DNA of 64,000 bases, from assembly GCF_900110495.1 (NCBI RefSeq), contig NZ_FODX01000003.1, positions 1 through 64,000 on the forward strand, given 5' to 3'. The stretch comes from Nitrosovibrio sp. Nv6. GTDB lineage: Bacteria; Pseudomonadota; Gammaproteobacteria; Burkholderiales; Nitrosomonadaceae. Below are positions 38,267 to 48,519 of this stretch, in pieces; positions within the stretch are counted from its first letter, which is position 1, and each line of letters begins with the position of its first letter. Below the pieces are notes generated by a model. The model worked only from the letters and a program-made list of their open reading frames with translations, was not told the DNA's origin and did no database searches. Both the position numbers and the translations under genes were made by a program.

Positions 38267-38968
38267 ATGAAACCCGTTGCAATTTTCAGGCATTTTCCCA
38301 TCGAAGGTCCGGGATATCTGGCCACTTTCCTCGATTCTCATTCTATCCCTTGGCAGCTCGTCAAGATCGATGCTGGTGAGATGCCCCCTGCCAGTATCGA
38401 TCATTTTAGCGGACTGGTATTCATGGGCGGCCCCATGAGCGTCAACGACGGTTTGCCATGGATCGAGCCGGCGCTTGCATTAATTCATCGGGCCGTGACG
38501 AATGATATTCCTGTGTTAGGCCATTGTCTTGGCGGGCAATTGATGTCGAAGGCCTTGGGAGGGATCGTCAGGAGAAGCGCAGTCAAGGAAATCGGTTGGG
38601 GTGAGGTTAGCGTCGCAGATAATCATGTCGCCCGCATGTGGTTTGGAGAGCTGCCGGTATTTGAGGCGTTCCATTGGCATGGCGAAGAGTTTACCGTTCC
38701 GGAGAACGCCACCCTTCTGCTTTCCAGCCCCTATTGCGAAAACCAGGCATTCGCTATGGATAGCCACCTGGCGCTGCAATGCCATGTGGAAATGACTGAA
38801 GAGATGATGAAAGCCTGGTGCAAAACAGGCGCCGCGGAAATCGCCGCTGGTTCGGGGCCATCGGTGGAATCGATAGAAGCAATCCAAACGAGTCTGGCTG
38901 AGCGAGTATCGGCGCTGAACCGGATCGCTTGTCGCTTATATGAGAAGTGGATTTCGGGTCTGGGGTGA
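38267..38968 (+). CDS. Class I glutamine amidotransferase-like protein (GMP synthase-type domain)
   Basis: This 233-residue stand-alone class I glutamine amidotransferase domain has the nucleophile Cys87 in VLGHCLGGQLMSKALGG and the His/Glu pair in LQCHVEMTEEM (about residue 173). Stand-alone domains like this resemble GMP synthase amidotransferase homologues annotated as putative glutamine amidotransferases, some of which act as gamma-glutamyl hydrolases. No synthetase partner is adjacent. The start is ATG at 38267 after a 178-bp gap from the FecR gene. Confidence 0.85.
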   Translation: MKPVAIFRHFPIEGPGYLATFLDSHSIPWQLVKIDAGEMPPASIDHFSGLVFMGGPMSVNDGLPWIEPALALIHRAVTNDIPVLGHCLGGQLMSKALGGIVRRSAVKEIGWGEVSVADNHVARMWFGELPVFEAFHWHGEEFTVPENATLLLSSPYCENQAFAMDSHLALQCHVEMTEEMMKAWCKTGAAEIAAGSGPSVESIEAIQTSLAERVSALNRIACRLYEKWISGLG

Positions 38969-39013
38969 CAAAACCAGGGGTGACAAAACTTATCGCAAGG
39001 GAAATGTAGCCTG

Positions 39014-39499
39014 TCATTCGCGGAAATTCTGGAACTGAAGCGGAAATTCAGTAACGGATTTCTTGACCAGCTGTATTGCTTCCTGCAACGTGTCGCGCTT
39101 GGCGCCCGAGACGCGTACCGCCTCTCCCTGAATGCTGCCCTGCACCTTGAGCTTGCTGTCCTTGATGAGCCTGATGATTTTTTTTGCCAGTTCGCTTTCC
39201 ACTCCCGTTTTAACGGTGACCTGCTGTTTGACTTTGTTACCGCTGATTTTTTCCGACTGCGCTTTGTCCAGACAGCGGACATCAACGTTGCGCTTGGCGA
39301 GCTTGGCCGTCAAAATGTCCAGCACCTGGCTCAGTTTGAATTCATCATCGGCAAAGATAGTAAGTATGTAATCAGCCTGTTCCACGCGCGCATCCGATCC
39401 CTTGAAGTCGAACCGAGTGCTGACTTCCTTATTCGTCTGGTCAACTGCGTTTCTGATTTCCTGCTTGTCAACTTCGGAAACAATGTCAAATGATGGCAT
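39014..39499 (-). CDS. yajQ: YajQ family nucleotide/c-di-GMP-binding protein
   Basis: YajQ proteins are small double-ferredoxin-fold nucleotide-binding proteins; in Xanthomonas a YajQ homologue binds cyclic di-GMP. The 161-residue product opens [21 protein letters not shown] and contains [17 protein letters not shown] and [18 protein letters not shown]. All of these are family signatures, and the length is normal. It converges with the amidotransferase gene, with 45 bp between stops, and is 93 bp downstream of argG. Confidence 0.95.
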   Translation of the reverse strand: MPSFDIVSEVDKQEIRNAVDQTNKEVSTRFDFKGSDARVEQADYILTIFADDEFKLSQVLDILTAKLAKRNVDVRCLDKAQSEKISGNKVKQQVTVKTGVESELAKKIIRLIKDSKLKVQGSIQGEAVRVSGAKRDTLQEAIQLVKKSVTEFPLQFQNFRE

Positions 39500-39592
39500 G
39501 CGTACTCTCCTTGATTGGCTGAAGACATGCTTGGCTTAATTCCTTGCGAATGCGAATAAGGTTATCCGGTTATCCCAATCGCGGTCCGATGG

Positions 39593-40834
39593 TCATTTGC
39601 TATTTTTCAAATTTGCGGCAATACGCATTCGCAGCGCATTCAACTTGATGAAACCCGCCGCATCCGTCTGGTTGTACGCACCCTGGTCGTCCTCAAAGGT
39701 AGCGATATTGGGATCGAACAGTGAATCCGTTTTGGAGTCTCGCCCGACCACTATCACATTTCCCTTGTAGAGTTTCACTCGTACCCAGCCGTTTACATGG
39801 GTCTGGGATGCATCAATCATGGTTTGCATCATTTTACGCTCCGGGCTCCACCAGTAACCGTTGTAAATAAGCTCTGCGTAGCGCGGCATCAGCTCGTCTT
39901 TCAGATGAGCCACTTCCCGGTCGAGGGTAATAGATTCTATTGCACGATGGGCGCGCAGCATAATGGTGCCGCCAGGGGTCTCGTAACACCCGCGGGACTT
40001 CATGCCAACGTAGCGGTTCTCGACCAGATCCAGGCGGCCGATGCCGTGCTTGCCGCCCAACTGGTTCAGTTTGGCAAGTACGCAAGCCGGGGAGAGGTCT
40101 TCACCGTTCAAGGCCGCAATATCGCCCTGCCTGAATTCCAGATCAACGTATTCCGCCTTGTCTGGCGCATTTTCAGGCGCTACACTCCAGCGCCACATGG
40201 ACTCCTCAGGTTCCTGCGCTGGGTCTTCCAGGATACGGCCTTCATAGGAAATATGAAGCAGATTGGCGTCCATGCTGTATGGAGAGCCGTCCTTTTTCTT
40301 CATCTCCACCGGGATGCCGTGCTCTTCAGCATAACTCAGCAGCTTTTCGCGGGACGTGAGATCCCATTCGCGCCATGGCGCGATTACACGGATACTGGGT
40401 TCAAGTGCGTAATAGCCGAGCTCAAAACGCACCTGGTCATTGCCTTTTCCGGTGGCGCCATGAGAAACCGCGTTTGCACCGGTTTGGTGGGCGATTTCAA
40501 TCTGCCGCTTGGCAATCAGCGGACGGGCGATACTGGTGCCAAGCAGATATTCACCCTCATAAACAGCATTGGCGCGAAACATGGGGAAAACGAAATCACG
40601 CACAAATTCTTCACGCAGATCCTCGATGAAAATCTCCTTCACGCCTAGTTGCCGGGCTTTTGCGCGAGCAGGTTCCACCTCTTCACCTTGTCCAATATCC
40701 GCGGTGAAGGTGACAACTTCGCACTGATAGGTATCTTGTAGCCACTTCAAAATCACCGACGTATCCAGTCCGCCGGAAAATGCCAGGACAACCTTGTTAA
40801 TTTCGGACGCATCAGCTTTGTTCATTTTTTCCAT
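39593..40834 (-). CDS. argG: Argininosuccinate synthase
   Basis: ArgG joins citrulline and aspartate with ATP to argininosuccinate. The 413-residue protein has the ATP-binding loop [17 protein letters not shown] at the N-terminus. It also has [15 protein letters not shown] and [42 protein letters not shown]. The start is ATG at 40834 ([16 protein letters not shown]). It is the third arginine gene in a row (argD, argF, argG) on the minus strand; argJ lies 20 kb away. Confidence 0.97.
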   Translation of the reverse strand: MEKMNKADASEINKVVLAFSGGLDTSVILKWLQDTYQCEVVTFTADIGQGEEVEPARAKARQLGVKEIFIEDLREEFVRDFVFPMFRANAVYEGEYLLGTSIARPLIAKRQIEIAHQTGANAVSHGATGKGNDQVRFELGYYALEPSIRVIAPWREWDLTSREKLLSYAEEHGIPVEMKKKDGSPYSMDANLLHISYEGRILEDPAQEPEESMWRWSVAPENAPDKAEYVDLEFRQGDIAALNGEDLSPACVLAKLNQLGGKHGIGRLDLVENRYVGMKSRGCYETPGGTIMLRAHRAIESITLDREVAHLKDELMPRYAELIYNGYWWSPERKMMQTMIDASQTHVNGWVRVKLYKGNVIVVGRDSKTDSLFDPNIATFEDDQGAYNQTDAAGFIKLNALRMRIAANLKNSK

Positions 40835-41005
40835 ACTTGGCTCGTAGACATAAATTCGAAGAGGATGACGGGTGATTCATCATTTTGTCGTCTCAGTGAA
40901 GTTTTGCGAAGACTCTGTTCTCATTTTGAATCTGTTTGGTCCGGGTTGACTGCTTATCCTGCGGAGCAGGAGAGTGAAATGGAAGCTGCTGGATATTTTG
41001 GGAGA

Positions 41006-41929
41006 TCAGGTTTCTTCCAATCTTCCAAGCAACAAATATTCAATCAGCGCCTTTTGGGTATGCAGCCTGTTCTCAGCCTCTTCCCACACTATCGACTGCG
41101 GGCCATCGATGACCTCCGCCGCCACCTCTTCACCGCGGTGAGCAGGCAGGCAGTGCATGAACAGCGTGTCTTTCCTGGTGCAGGACATCATTTCCGCGTC
41201 TACCCGAAACTCCGCAAAATCTTTCTTCCGCTCCTCGGTTTCCGCCTCGAACCCCATACTGGTCCAGACGTCCGTGGTAACAAGATCAGCCTCTCTCACC
41301 GCGTCATGCGGATCGGCGAACTCCTCGTAGTGGTCAGTGCCATACAGCCCTGCCCGTTCCGGCTCCACTTCGTAGCCTCGGGGAGTCGAGACATGCACGT
41401 TGAAACCGAACACCTCAGCCGCTTGAAGCCACGTATTGCAAACGTTATTCGAATCTCCTATCCACGCCACCGTCTTGCCCGAGATACTTCCACGCTGCTC
41501 GATAAAAGTAAAAATATCGCCAAGGATCTGGCATGGGTGATATTCATCCGTCAGCCCGTTGATGACGGGCACCCGTGAATGTGCTGCGAAACGCCGGATA
41601 ATGTCGTGTTCATAGGTCCGGATCATGACTATATCCACCATGCGGGACATCACGCGCGCCGCGTCTTCTACTGGCTCGCCCCGGCCCAACTGCGTATCCC
41701 GCGTGGAGAGATAGATCGCCGCGCCGCCCAGCTGATGCATACCCGCCTCAAACGAAAGCCGTGTACGGGTCGAATGCTTGTCGAAAATCATTGCCAGAGT
41801 ACGGTCCTGCAATGGCCAATAGCGCCGGTATTGCTTGAACTCATGCTTGATCCAGCGTGTACGCTCAAACAGATACTCGAATTCCTCAAGGGAAAAATCG
41901 TTGAACTGTAGAAAATGCTTGATCTGCAT
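41006..41929 (-). CDS. argF: Ornithine carbamoyltransferase
   Basis: ArgF makes citrulline from ornithine and carbamoyl phosphate. The 307-residue protein has the carbamoyl-phosphate loop STRTRLSFEAGMHQLGG, the ornithine-side motif DEYHPCQILGDIFT and HCLPAHRGEEV near the C-terminus. The start is ATG at 41929. It lies 90 bp after argD and 171 bp before argG, all on the minus strand. Confidence 0.97.
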   Translation of the reverse strand: MQIKHFLQFNDFSLEEFEYLFERTRWIKHEFKQYRRYWPLQDRTLAMIFDKHSTRTRLSFEAGMHQLGGAAIYLSTRDTQLGRGEPVEDAARVMSRMVDIVMIRTYEHDIIRRFAAHSRVPVINGLTDEYHPCQILGDIFTFIEQRGSISGKTVAWIGDSNNVCNTWLQAAEVFGFNVHVSTPRGYEVEPERAGLYGTDHYEEFADPHDAVREADLVTTDVWTSMGFEAETEERKKDFAEFRVDAEMMSCTRKDTLFMHCLPAHRGEEVAAEVIDGPQSIVWEEAENRLHTQKALIEYLLLGRLEET

Positions 41930-42019
41930 AATATTCCGAGCCGTAAAGTGAATCGAATCGCCGAAAACATAAACCCGGGGTGCCTTTCACGGCTCACTTT
42001 GGGGGTTTGCAAGCTGCTG

Positions 42020-43192
42020 TCACGCCGCCAGGAATTCCTTCATGATGTCGGACAATATTGTTACCACCTGCTCCGCCTCGCTCCGCTGGATTACCAGGGG
42101 CGGTAGCAGACGCACTACCTTATCTGAGGTCACGTTGATGAGAAGCCCTTTTTTGAACGCTTCTTTTACGAGATCGCCACACGGTCTGGAAAGCTCGATA
42201 CCAATCATCAATCCCTGCCCGCGAATCTGCACGACATCGGGCAGGCCGGCTAATTGCGCTTTGAACATACTTCGCATGAAGTCGCCCTGTTCCATCGCGT
42301 TTCCCAGCAAGTCCTGTTCTTCGATGACTTTGAGCGTTGTCAGCGCAGCCGCACAGGCTAGCGGGTTGCCGCCGAAAGTGGATGCGTGATTGCCGGGCTT
42401 GAATACTTTCGCCGCCGTGCCTTTGGCGAGGCAAGCGCCGATGGGTACACCCGACCCCAAGCCCTTGGCGAGCGTTATCACATCAGGAGTAATGCCGCTG
42501 TGCTGAAACGCGAACCAGTTGCCGCTTCGGCCGATCCCGCATTGCACTTCGTCCAGCATCAGAAGCCAGCCGTTTTGATCGCACAGATGGCGCAGGCCTT
42601 GCAGATAGTTTGCCTGGGGCACATTGACGCCCCCTTCTCCCTGGTAGGGTTCAACCAGTATGGCTACAATATTCTTGTTATGCACGCCTACTTGCGCCAC
42701 TGCTTCCAGGTCGTTGTACGGCACTCGCGCAAAACCCGTGAGCAGCGGTTCAAAACCCGCCTGTACCTTTCGGTTGCCACTTGCTGTCAGGGTTGCCATG
42801 GTGCGTCCGTGAAAGGATTTTTCCATCACGACGATGGTAGGCAAATCTATATCTTTGCCATGTCCGTATAACCTTGCCAGCTTGATCGCGGCTTCGTTCG
42901 CTTCCGCGCCCGAATTGCAGAAGAAACCGTTATCCATGCCCGACAACAGGGCCAGCCTGCTGGCCAGCTGTTCCTGTCTCCCAATATGATAAAGATTGGA
43001 CGTATGGATAAGCGTACCGGCCTGGTTGCAAATTGCCTTCACAAGCTCCGGATGACAATGTCCCAGCCCGCATACCGCCACGCCGGCAAGCGCGTCCAGA
43101 TAGCGCCTGCCCTCTTCGTCCCACAGCCAGACGCCTTCCCCTCTTACAAATGTAACAGGTAGCTGCAGATAGGTGTTCATCAAATTGGACAT
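42020..43192 (-). CDS. argD: Acetylornithine aminotransferase
   Basis: ArgD is the class III PLP aminotransferase that turns N-acetylglutamate semialdehyde into N-acetylornithine; many also act in lysine synthesis. The protein is 390 residues. It has FCNSGAEANEAAIKLAR, the cofactor-binding LDEVQCGIGRSGNWFAFQ, the PLP Lys in ITLAKGLGSGVPIGACLA and TFGGNPLACAA. The start is the ATG at 43192 (MSNLMNTYLQLP); the frame is open to 43231. It is the first gene of the argD-argF-argG run. Confidence 0.95.
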   Translation of the reverse strand: MSNLMNTYLQLPVTFVRGEGVWLWDEEGRRYLDALAGVAVCGLGHCHPELVKAICNQAGTLIHTSNLYHIGRQEQLASRLALLSGMDNGFFCNSGAEANEAAIKLARLYGHGKDIDLPTIVVMEKSFHGRTMATLTASGNRKVQAGFEPLLTGFARVPYNDLEAVAQVGVHNKNIVAILVEPYQGEGGVNVPQANYLQGLRHLCDQNGWLLMLDEVQCGIGRSGNWFAFQHSGITPDVITLAKGLGSGVPIGACLAKGTAAKVFKPGNHASTFGGNPLACAAALTTLKVIEEQDLLGNAMEQGDFMRSMFKAQLAGLPDVVQIRGQGLMIGIELSRPCGDLVKEAFKKGLLINVTSDKVVRLLPPLVIQRSEAEQVVTILSDIMKEFLAA

Positions 43193-43527
43193 ATAAGAAG
43201 TCTCTGAATGAATGTTCTGTGGAGCGATCAATTAAAAATCGAGTTGCCAGTGGCGCTGACAACTGAGCCGGAAATTGGCAAAATTGATGGTCAAAAAGGA
43301 GTCGGGGGGGTCGGCAAAGATCGCGGCCCCGTCCATGACGCCAGAGAGTGCAACGTAGCGAACGTCCGGTTTTGCTGTAGCTCGCACGGGATGCTGCTGC
43401 GTCCGAGGGGACTTGTTCAGGGGTTCCATAGGTAATGCCCGCGTTTGTCAGGGGTCGGAAAGCGGCACGGCGGCATAAGCCGCCGTGCGCGTGATGGATA
43501 GCTTGTCGTGCAACTCGTTATGTTTAC
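43193..43527. other. Intergenic region between argD and the decarboxylase
   Basis: This 335-bp gap has the argD promoter side on the left and the decarboxylase 3' end on the right. A perfect 10-bp hairpin lies at 43465-43488. The rest shows no gene; a few short frames here are not protein-like. Confidence 0.4.
43465..43488 (-). terminator. GC-rich hairpin downstream of the decarboxylase
   Basis: GCACGGCGGC-ATAA-GCCGCCGTGC is a perfect 10-bp stem with a 4-base loop, about 40 bases past the decarboxylase stop on the minus strand. The following bases (CGCTTTCC) are only slightly T-rich, so termination may need a factor. Confidence 0.55.
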
Positions 43528-45507
43528 CTATTTAACCAGCTTTTTCAAGCCTTTTTCCTCAGCGGCGGTTAACAGCCTCAAACAGGGCAGATAGCCGTCG
43601 TAAACAATTCCGTGCACTTCCACGCGTTTTTGTGAGCGCAGCATGCTAACCAGGTACTGCACGATCTCGTGCGTAATGGTTTGCCCTGGCACCAGGACAG
43701 GAATACCGGGAGGGTAGGGAGTAATCTGGTCCGCACAAATCCTCCCTTTCAAATCATCATTTATGCGCTCCTGTTCATCCAGCAGTGGCACCCGTTCGCC
43801 GCCGGAATAAAATGCGTCGCGCGGCAGGTATTTGAGATCGGTAAAAACGGGAAGCTCCGGGGTCTGGTAGAGACGTCTGGGCGCACGGCCTTCCCGCGCA
43901 ATGCGCATCAGCGCATCATAAAGACGTGAAACCTTGCTACGGGTAGTGCCAATGGTAAGAAGCAGAGTGAGAGTATTGAAGGTGGATTTCTCCACTTGAA
44001 TATTGTATCGCTCGAACAATTCCCGGATTAAATCCTCCACAGTAAAGCCGCAACGGGAAATATCGACGGTAACCTTGGTGGAATCGAGTTGAATGTTGTC
44101 TTGCTTCACCTCATCAGGCAGTAGATCAGCGAGCTCCAGCACGCGAAATACGCCGGTAGAATTGACCTGGGCACGCACTTCCTTTGCCAGCTCCAGGGTG
44201 CGCGACAGCAGCTTGTAGCCTTCCAGCGTCGCTTGTTTGCGCGCTACATCAAGGCTTGCAATCATGCTGTACTGCGGACTGGTGGAAGTATGCATGTTGA
44301 AATTCTCGCGAAACAGATGCTCGTTGAACTCGGGATCATTGACGTGGATCATGCTGGACTGTGAGAAAGCCGATAGTACTTTATGTGTGCTTTGGGTGGC
44401 ATAGTCCGCACCCGCCTCCAGCGCGGTCGGGCGGAACGCAGGGTGAAAGCGGGCGAATCCATACCAGGCTTCGTCGATGATCACTTTTATGCCTTTGGCA
44501 TGGGCTGCCTCGATAATCGGGCGCAAGTCATAACGCAGCCCATCGTAAGTGCAACTGGTGAGTATCAGGGCTTGTGCATCGGAATGTTCATCGATGGCAT
44601 TGAACAGGGTCTGTTTGGGTACCGGACCGTAAACGCCGAATTTCTTGTTTACCGATGAGTCGAGATAGATTGGATTAGCGCCCGATAATACAACTCCGTG
44701 ATGTACGGATTTGTGGCAGTTCCGGTCCAGCAACAGTTTTTCGCCGGGGGCGAGCAGGGTCTGGAATATCACCTTGTTGGCGGTGGAAGTACCGTTTGTA
44801 GCGAAGAATGTGCGCCGCGCCCCGAATGCTTTTGCTGCGATCTTCTGCGCTTCTGCGATGACGCCGGTTGGCTCCATCAGCGAATCGAGCACCGGCACCG
44901 ACACGGACAGGTCAGCGCGGAAAATATGCTCACCTATAAACTCGTAAAAATCACTGGCCCAGGGACTGTCGCGCAGCGAATCGCCTGAGGAGTGCCCCGG
45001 TGTGTGCCAGGCATCCTTTGCCATCAGCACATAATTTTTGAGCTGGTCATAAAAAGGTGTGCGTGCTTTTTCCTGAAGCTGGGCGTTGAGAATGCGATAC
45101 ATGCCTCGATAGTCGCGTTCCTCGCGGTAGAAATAGCCGTCAACGGTTTCCGAGAAGAGCGCATCCACCACCTCATCCTCTTTTTCCTGCGCGATCAGGA
45201 TGTAGATATCAAGTTCAGGACGAAAACGGGTAATTTCCTGCACCAGCTTCAAGGCTGTCATTTGCAGGTTACGGGAACCCTTTTCCCCATTTTTCAGGGT
45301 ATAGAGCGTATCGTCCACCAATACCGACTGGATGTCGCCGTCATCCTCGATGGCTTGCAGCGCTTCGCGCGCAGTGGTAACGCCTGCGAAAGTAATGCCT
45401 AATGGGTTCTCGAGGGATTTGGCAGCAGCATTCAGGCCCTTGATCAGTTCCTTCAGTATCAGTTTCTCATCGTTGATAATGAGAATTCGGCTTATCGGTC
45501 GCTTCAT
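43528..45507 (-). CDS. Orn/Lys/Arg decarboxylase (PLP fold type I)
   Basis: This is a large PLP decarboxylase of the LdcI/AdiA family (659 residues) that converts arginine, lysine or ornithine to agmatine, cadaverine or putrescine. The N-terminal wing domain (about residues 1-130) has the receiver-like fold seen in these enzymes. The PLP domain has AWHTPGH and FFATNGTSTANKVIFQ, IIDEAWYGFARFHP, and the cofactor Lys in TQSTHKVLSAFSQSSMIH. The C-terminal domain ends GYLPCLRLLTAAEEKGLKKLVK. It is shorter than E. coli LdcI (715) or AdiA (756). Its position next to argD-argF-argG suggests arginine or ornithine as substrate and polyamine synthesis as the purpose, but sequence alone does not decide. 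Confidence 0.92.
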   Translation of the reverse strand: MKRPISRILIINDEKLILKELIKGLNAAAKSLENPLGITFAGVTTAREALQAIEDDGDIQSVLVDDTLYTLKNGEKGSRNLQMTALKLVQEITRFRPELDIYILIAQEKEDEVVDALFSETVDGYFYREERDYRGMYRILNAQLQEKARTPFYDQLKNYVLMAKDAWHTPGHSSGDSLRDSPWASDFYEFIGEHIFRADLSVSVPVLDSLMEPTGVIAEAQKIAAKAFGARRTFFATNGTSTANKVIFQTLLAPGEKLLLDRNCHKSVHHGVVLSGANPIYLDSSVNKKFGVYGPVPKQTLFNAIDEHSDAQALILTSCTYDGLRYDLRPIIEAAHAKGIKVIIDEAWYGFARFHPAFRPTALEAGADYATQSTHKVLSAFSQSSMIHVNDPEFNEHLFRENFNMHTSTSPQYSMIASLDVARKQATLEGYKLLSRTLELAKEVRAQVNSTGVFRVLELADLLPDEVKQDNIQLDSTKVTVDISRCGFTVEDLIRELFERYNIQVEKSTFNTLTLLLTIGTTRSKVSRLYDALMRIAREGRAPRRLYQTPELPVFTDLKYLPRDAFYSGGERVPLLDEQERINDDLKGRICADQITPYPPGIPVLVPGQTITHEIVQYLVSMLRSQKRVEVHGIVYDGYLPCLRLLTAAEEKGLKKLVK

Positions 45508-45653
45508 GAGCGCTGCTTCTTGATAGAAAAATCGCTTTATGCGCTAAAACAACGTTGATTGCAAGTCTCGGAACCGCCGAATAAGTCAATAAACCAGTGG
45601 ATCGTATTGTTTAGCTGAACGCGGGCGAGATTGAAACCGTCTATAGTAAAACA

Positions 45654-47069
45654 ATGAAACCATTTGTCCCTACTCTGACTAATAGCGTGAGCGTGGTGGC
45701 GTTTCTGCTTCTGTTGCCGACGCTGGTTCTGGCTGCACCAGTCATAGTACTGAAAGTAGATGGTCCAATTGCTCCGGCCAGCGCTGACTTCATTCAGCGC
45801 GGTCTCCAACGCGCTGCCGACGAGCGAGCGTCACTCATCGTATTGCAGTTGGATACACCAGGCGGTCTCGATACTTCAATGCGGCAGATCATACGCGGCA
45901 TACTGGCTTCGTCCGTGCCGGTGGCGGTTTTCATCGCGCCGAGCGGAGCTCGGGCGGCCAGTGCCGGAACTTATATTCTCTATGCCAGCCACATCGCCGC
46001 GATGGCGCCCGGCACCAATCTGGGTGCGGCCACACCTGTACAGATCGGGGGCTTGCCGGAGCCTGCGCCGGAGCCGGAGCCTGAGCCTGGAACCAGACCG
46101 AAGTCATCACCCGATTCGCCTGCAACGCAGCCTGACGAGCATCCCGGGCGGAAGGTAACCAAAGACGAGAAGGCGTCAAAAAAAGATGCAATGTCCCACA
46201 AAATGATTCAGGACGCTGCCGCATACATCCGCTCGCTTGCACAGATGCGCGGGCGCAATGCGGAATGGGCCGAGCGCGCCGTGCATGAAGCAGTAAGTCT
46301 ATCAGCGACAGAAGCGCTGAATCTCAAGGTCATCGATTATGTCGCCACTGATGTGCCGGATTTGCTAAAGCAGATGAACGGCAGGCAAGTGAATGTACTT
46401 GGTCAGGCCCTTGTTCTCGATACCGTTTCAGCCACAGTGGAGATCGTCGAGCCGGACTGGCGGACACGGCTTCTGGCTATCATCACCAATCCGAGCGTGG
46501 CATATATACTGATGCTAATCGGTATTTACGGATTGTTCTTCGAATTTTCCAATCCCGGCTTCGTGTTGCCCGGCGTGGCAGGCGCTATCTGCCTGCTCAT
46601 TGCCATGTATGCATTCCAGTTGCTGCCGGTGAGCTATGCCGGTCTTGCCCTGATCCTGCTCGGTATCGCATTCATGGTGGCGGAAGCCTTTCTACCCAGC
46701 TTCGGCGCGCTCGGTATCGGCGGCGTTATTGCTTTTGCTTTCGGCTCACTGATGCTGATCGACAGCGATATTCCCGGCTATGGTATTCCCTGGCCCATGA
46801 TTGCCATAATCTCCATAGCCAGTGCATTATTCCTGATTTCTGTCATTGGTATGGCACTGAAGTCGCGGCACAAACCCATTGTCAGCGGACGAGAAGAGTT
46901 GATCGGCGCCGTGGGAGAGATGCTGGAGGATACGCCGAATGAAGGTATGGCGCGTATTCATGGTGAACTGTGGAGCGTGCGGTGCGCCCAGCCTCTGGTC
47001 CGCGGGCAGAAAGTGCGTGTAACAGGAATCGAGGGTCTGGTTTTACATGTAACCCTGGTGGAGAATTAA
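45654..47069 (+). CDS. NfeD family membrane serine protease (long form)
   Basis: This is a long-form NfeD protein (471 residues): signal peptide, ClpP-class serine protease domain, membrane helices and a C-terminal OB-fold domain. The protease has LQLDTPGGLDTSMRQII and the nucleophile Ser in GARAASAGTYILYAS. A Pro/Glu-rich insert (about residues 130-165, EPAPEPEPEPGTRPKSS) precedes the region with the general-base Lys. Four to five helices occupy about 280-405, and the OB-fold is near the end. Long NfeD proteases pair with stomatin-like proteins and cleave them at their C-termini; the slipin gene follows after 15 bp, an operon. Confidence 0.92.
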   Translation: MKPFVPTLTNSVSVVAFLLLLPTLVLAAPVIVLKVDGPIAPASADFIQRGLQRAADERASLIVLQLDTPGGLDTSMRQIIRGILASSVPVAVFIAPSGARAASAGTYILYASHIAAMAPGTNLGAATPVQIGGLPEPAPEPEPEPGTRPKSSPDSPATQPDEHPGRKVTKDEKASKKDAMSHKMIQDAAAYIRSLAQMRGRNAEWAERAVHEAVSLSATEALNLKVIDYVATDVPDLLKQMNGRQVNVLGQALVLDTVSATVEIVEPDWRTRLLAIITNPSVAYILMLIGIYGLFFEFSNPGFVLPGVAGAICLLIAMYAFQLLPVSYAGLALILLGIAFMVAEAFLPSFGALGIGGVIAFAFGSLMLIDSDIPGYGIPWPMIAIISIASALFLISVIGMALKSRHKPIVSGREELIGAVGEMLEDTPNEGMARIHGELWSVRCAQPLVRGQKVRVTGIEGLVLHVTLVEN

Positions 47070-47084
47070 CCAAAGGAGATGATC

Positions 47085-47852
47085 ATGCTCAATTTAGGTT
47101 TTGGTGCCCTCGTCATTATCCTCCTGGCATTGTTCACGATATTTCGCATCCTGCGTGAATATGAGCGCGGCGTGGTGTTCCTGCTTGGCCGCTTCTACAA
47201 GGTAAAAGGCCCGGGCCTGATCGTGATAATTCCGGGCATTCAGAAAATGGTGCGCGTTGACCTGCGCACGGTGGTTATGGATGTGCCCAGCCAGGACGTT
47301 ATTTCACGCGACAACGTCTCGGTGAAAGTCAACGCCGTGGTGTACTTTCGCGTGGTCGATCCGCAAAAAGCCATCATTCAGGTGGAGAACTTCCTTGCAG
47401 CGACCAGCCAGTTCGCGCAGACTACCCTGCGCTCGGTATTGGGCAAGCATGAGCTTGATGAAATGCTGGCGGAACGTGAGAAACTCAATATGGACATTCA
47501 AAAGGCCCTTGACATTCAGACTGATGCATGGGGTATCAAGATCTCCAACGTCGAGATCAAGCATGTGGATATCGATGAATCGATGATCCGGGCCATCGCC
47601 CGCCAGGCGGAGGCAGAACGCGAGCGGCGCGCAAAGGTGATTCATGCCGAAGGCGAATTGCAGGCATCGGACAAATTGATGCAGGCGGCGCAGATTCTGT
47701 CCCAGCAAACGGGAGCAATGCAACTGCGCTACCTTCAGACGCTCACGTCTATCTCTAGTGACAAATCCAATACCATCATTTTTCCAATCCCGATGGATTT
47801 GGTAGTGGCGCTAACGGATGCCGTCAAGAATCGCAATCCCAGCGCGTCCTGA
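47085..47852 (+). CDS. Slipin / stomatin-like SPFH protein
   Basis: This is a membrane-bound SPFH-domain protein (255 residues) with an N-terminal hydrophobic anchor (about residues 4-24), then [39 protein letters not shown] and the coiled-coil [28 protein letters not shown]. Stomatins form ring-like scaffolds in membrane microdomains and are substrates of the long NfeD protease encoded just upstream. The ATG at 47085 has AAAGGAG six bases before it; an ATG at 47079 is too close to that site. Confidence 0.94.
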   Translation: MLNLGFGALVIILLALFTIFRILREYERGVVFLLGRFYKVKGPGLIVIIPGIQKMVRVDLRTVVMDVPSQDVISRDNVSVKVNAVVYFRVVDPQKAIIQVENFLAATSQFAQTTLRSVLGKHELDEMLAEREKLNMDIQKALDIQTDAWGIKISNVEIKHVDIDESMIRAIARQAEAERERRAKVIHAEGELQASDKLMQAAQILSQQTGAMQLRYLQTLTSISSDKSNTIIFPIPMDLVVALTDAVKNRNPSAS

Positions 47853-47899
47853 AGTTGTTGTGCGATCTTACCGGATTATATGAAGAGATCAGGAGTAAT

Positions 47900-47930
47900 A
47901 AAAAAGCCCGGGGAGTGCCCGGGCTTTTTT
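47900..47930. terminator. Bidirectional rho-independent terminator between slipin and rpsT
   Basis: A perfect 12-bp inverted repeat AAAAAGCCCGGG (47901-47912) and CCCGGGCTTTTT (47918-47929) with a 5-base loop has A and T runs on both sides. It sits between the convergent ends of the slipin and S20 genes and should serve both. Confidence 0.92.
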
Positions 47931-47946
47931 ATTGAGATGTAGATGA

Positions 47947-48210
47947 TCAGGCCATCGCCTTGATGGCGGCGGACAGTCGGCTTTTATGACGGGCTGCCTT
48001 ATTCTTGTGGATGATGCCCCTGTCGGCAATGGAATCTATGGTGCCGACGGATGCCTGGAATGCAGCTTGTGCAGTCGCTTTGTCGGTAGATTCGATACCC
48101 TTTCTTACATGCTTGATCGCCGTCCGCAACTGGGAGCGCAAACTCGTGTTACGGTCGCGTTGACTGACGTTCTGTCTTGCACGTTTTCTGGCTTGTGCAC
48201 TATTGGCCAT
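47947..48210 (-). CDS. rpsT: 30S ribosomal protein S20
   Basis: S20 is a basic helical protein of the small ribosomal subunit. The 87-residue product begins [21 protein letters not shown] and contains [16 protein letters not shown] and [20 protein letters not shown]. The ATG at 48210 has GAGGAA at the proper distance; the open frame upstream to 48300 is leader. It is divergent from murJ, the common betaproteobacterial order. Confidence 0.97.
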   Translation of the reverse strand: MANSAQARKRARQNVSQRDRNTSLRSQLRTAIKHVRKGIESTDKATAQAAFQASVGTIDSIADRGIIHKNKAARHKSRLSAAIKAMA

Positions 48211-48519
48211 GAAAATTCCTCGAATTAACTGTTTCGCAAATTTTTTGAATGATACGGATGTTTCCGGCATATTGCAAGAATAACCGGGAGTATTCCGCAT
48301 CGTGGATGATTCGGAAACACCTGCCAGAGCGCTTTCTTGCGGTATCGCCGGCTTTCATGCCCACCAACTCAGGCATTGGTCTCAGTCATTGATACGCCTC
48401 CTTATAATTATCCCGATTCCGAGGAGAATTTATTCAAGTCCTCAAGTCCTTATGGCAGCTATTCAAATTTTCACCTGTTGACCAAACCAATAGCACTATT
48501 CAGGTTAACATACTCATCC
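48211..48519. promoter_or_regulatory. rpsT/murJ divergent promoter region
   Basis: This 309-bp gap contains the S20 leader (GAGGAA ribosome binding site and A/T-rich bases to about 48260) and the murJ promoter side. I see no gene. Confidence 0.4.

Noticed and set aside
39797-40648. Plus-strand open frame of 283 codons opposite argG
   Set aside because: argG on the other strand is complete and conserved; this frame has no recognisable family.
40865-41578. Plus-strand open frame opposite argF
   Set aside because: Almost all of it overlaps the conserved argF gene and it has no family features.
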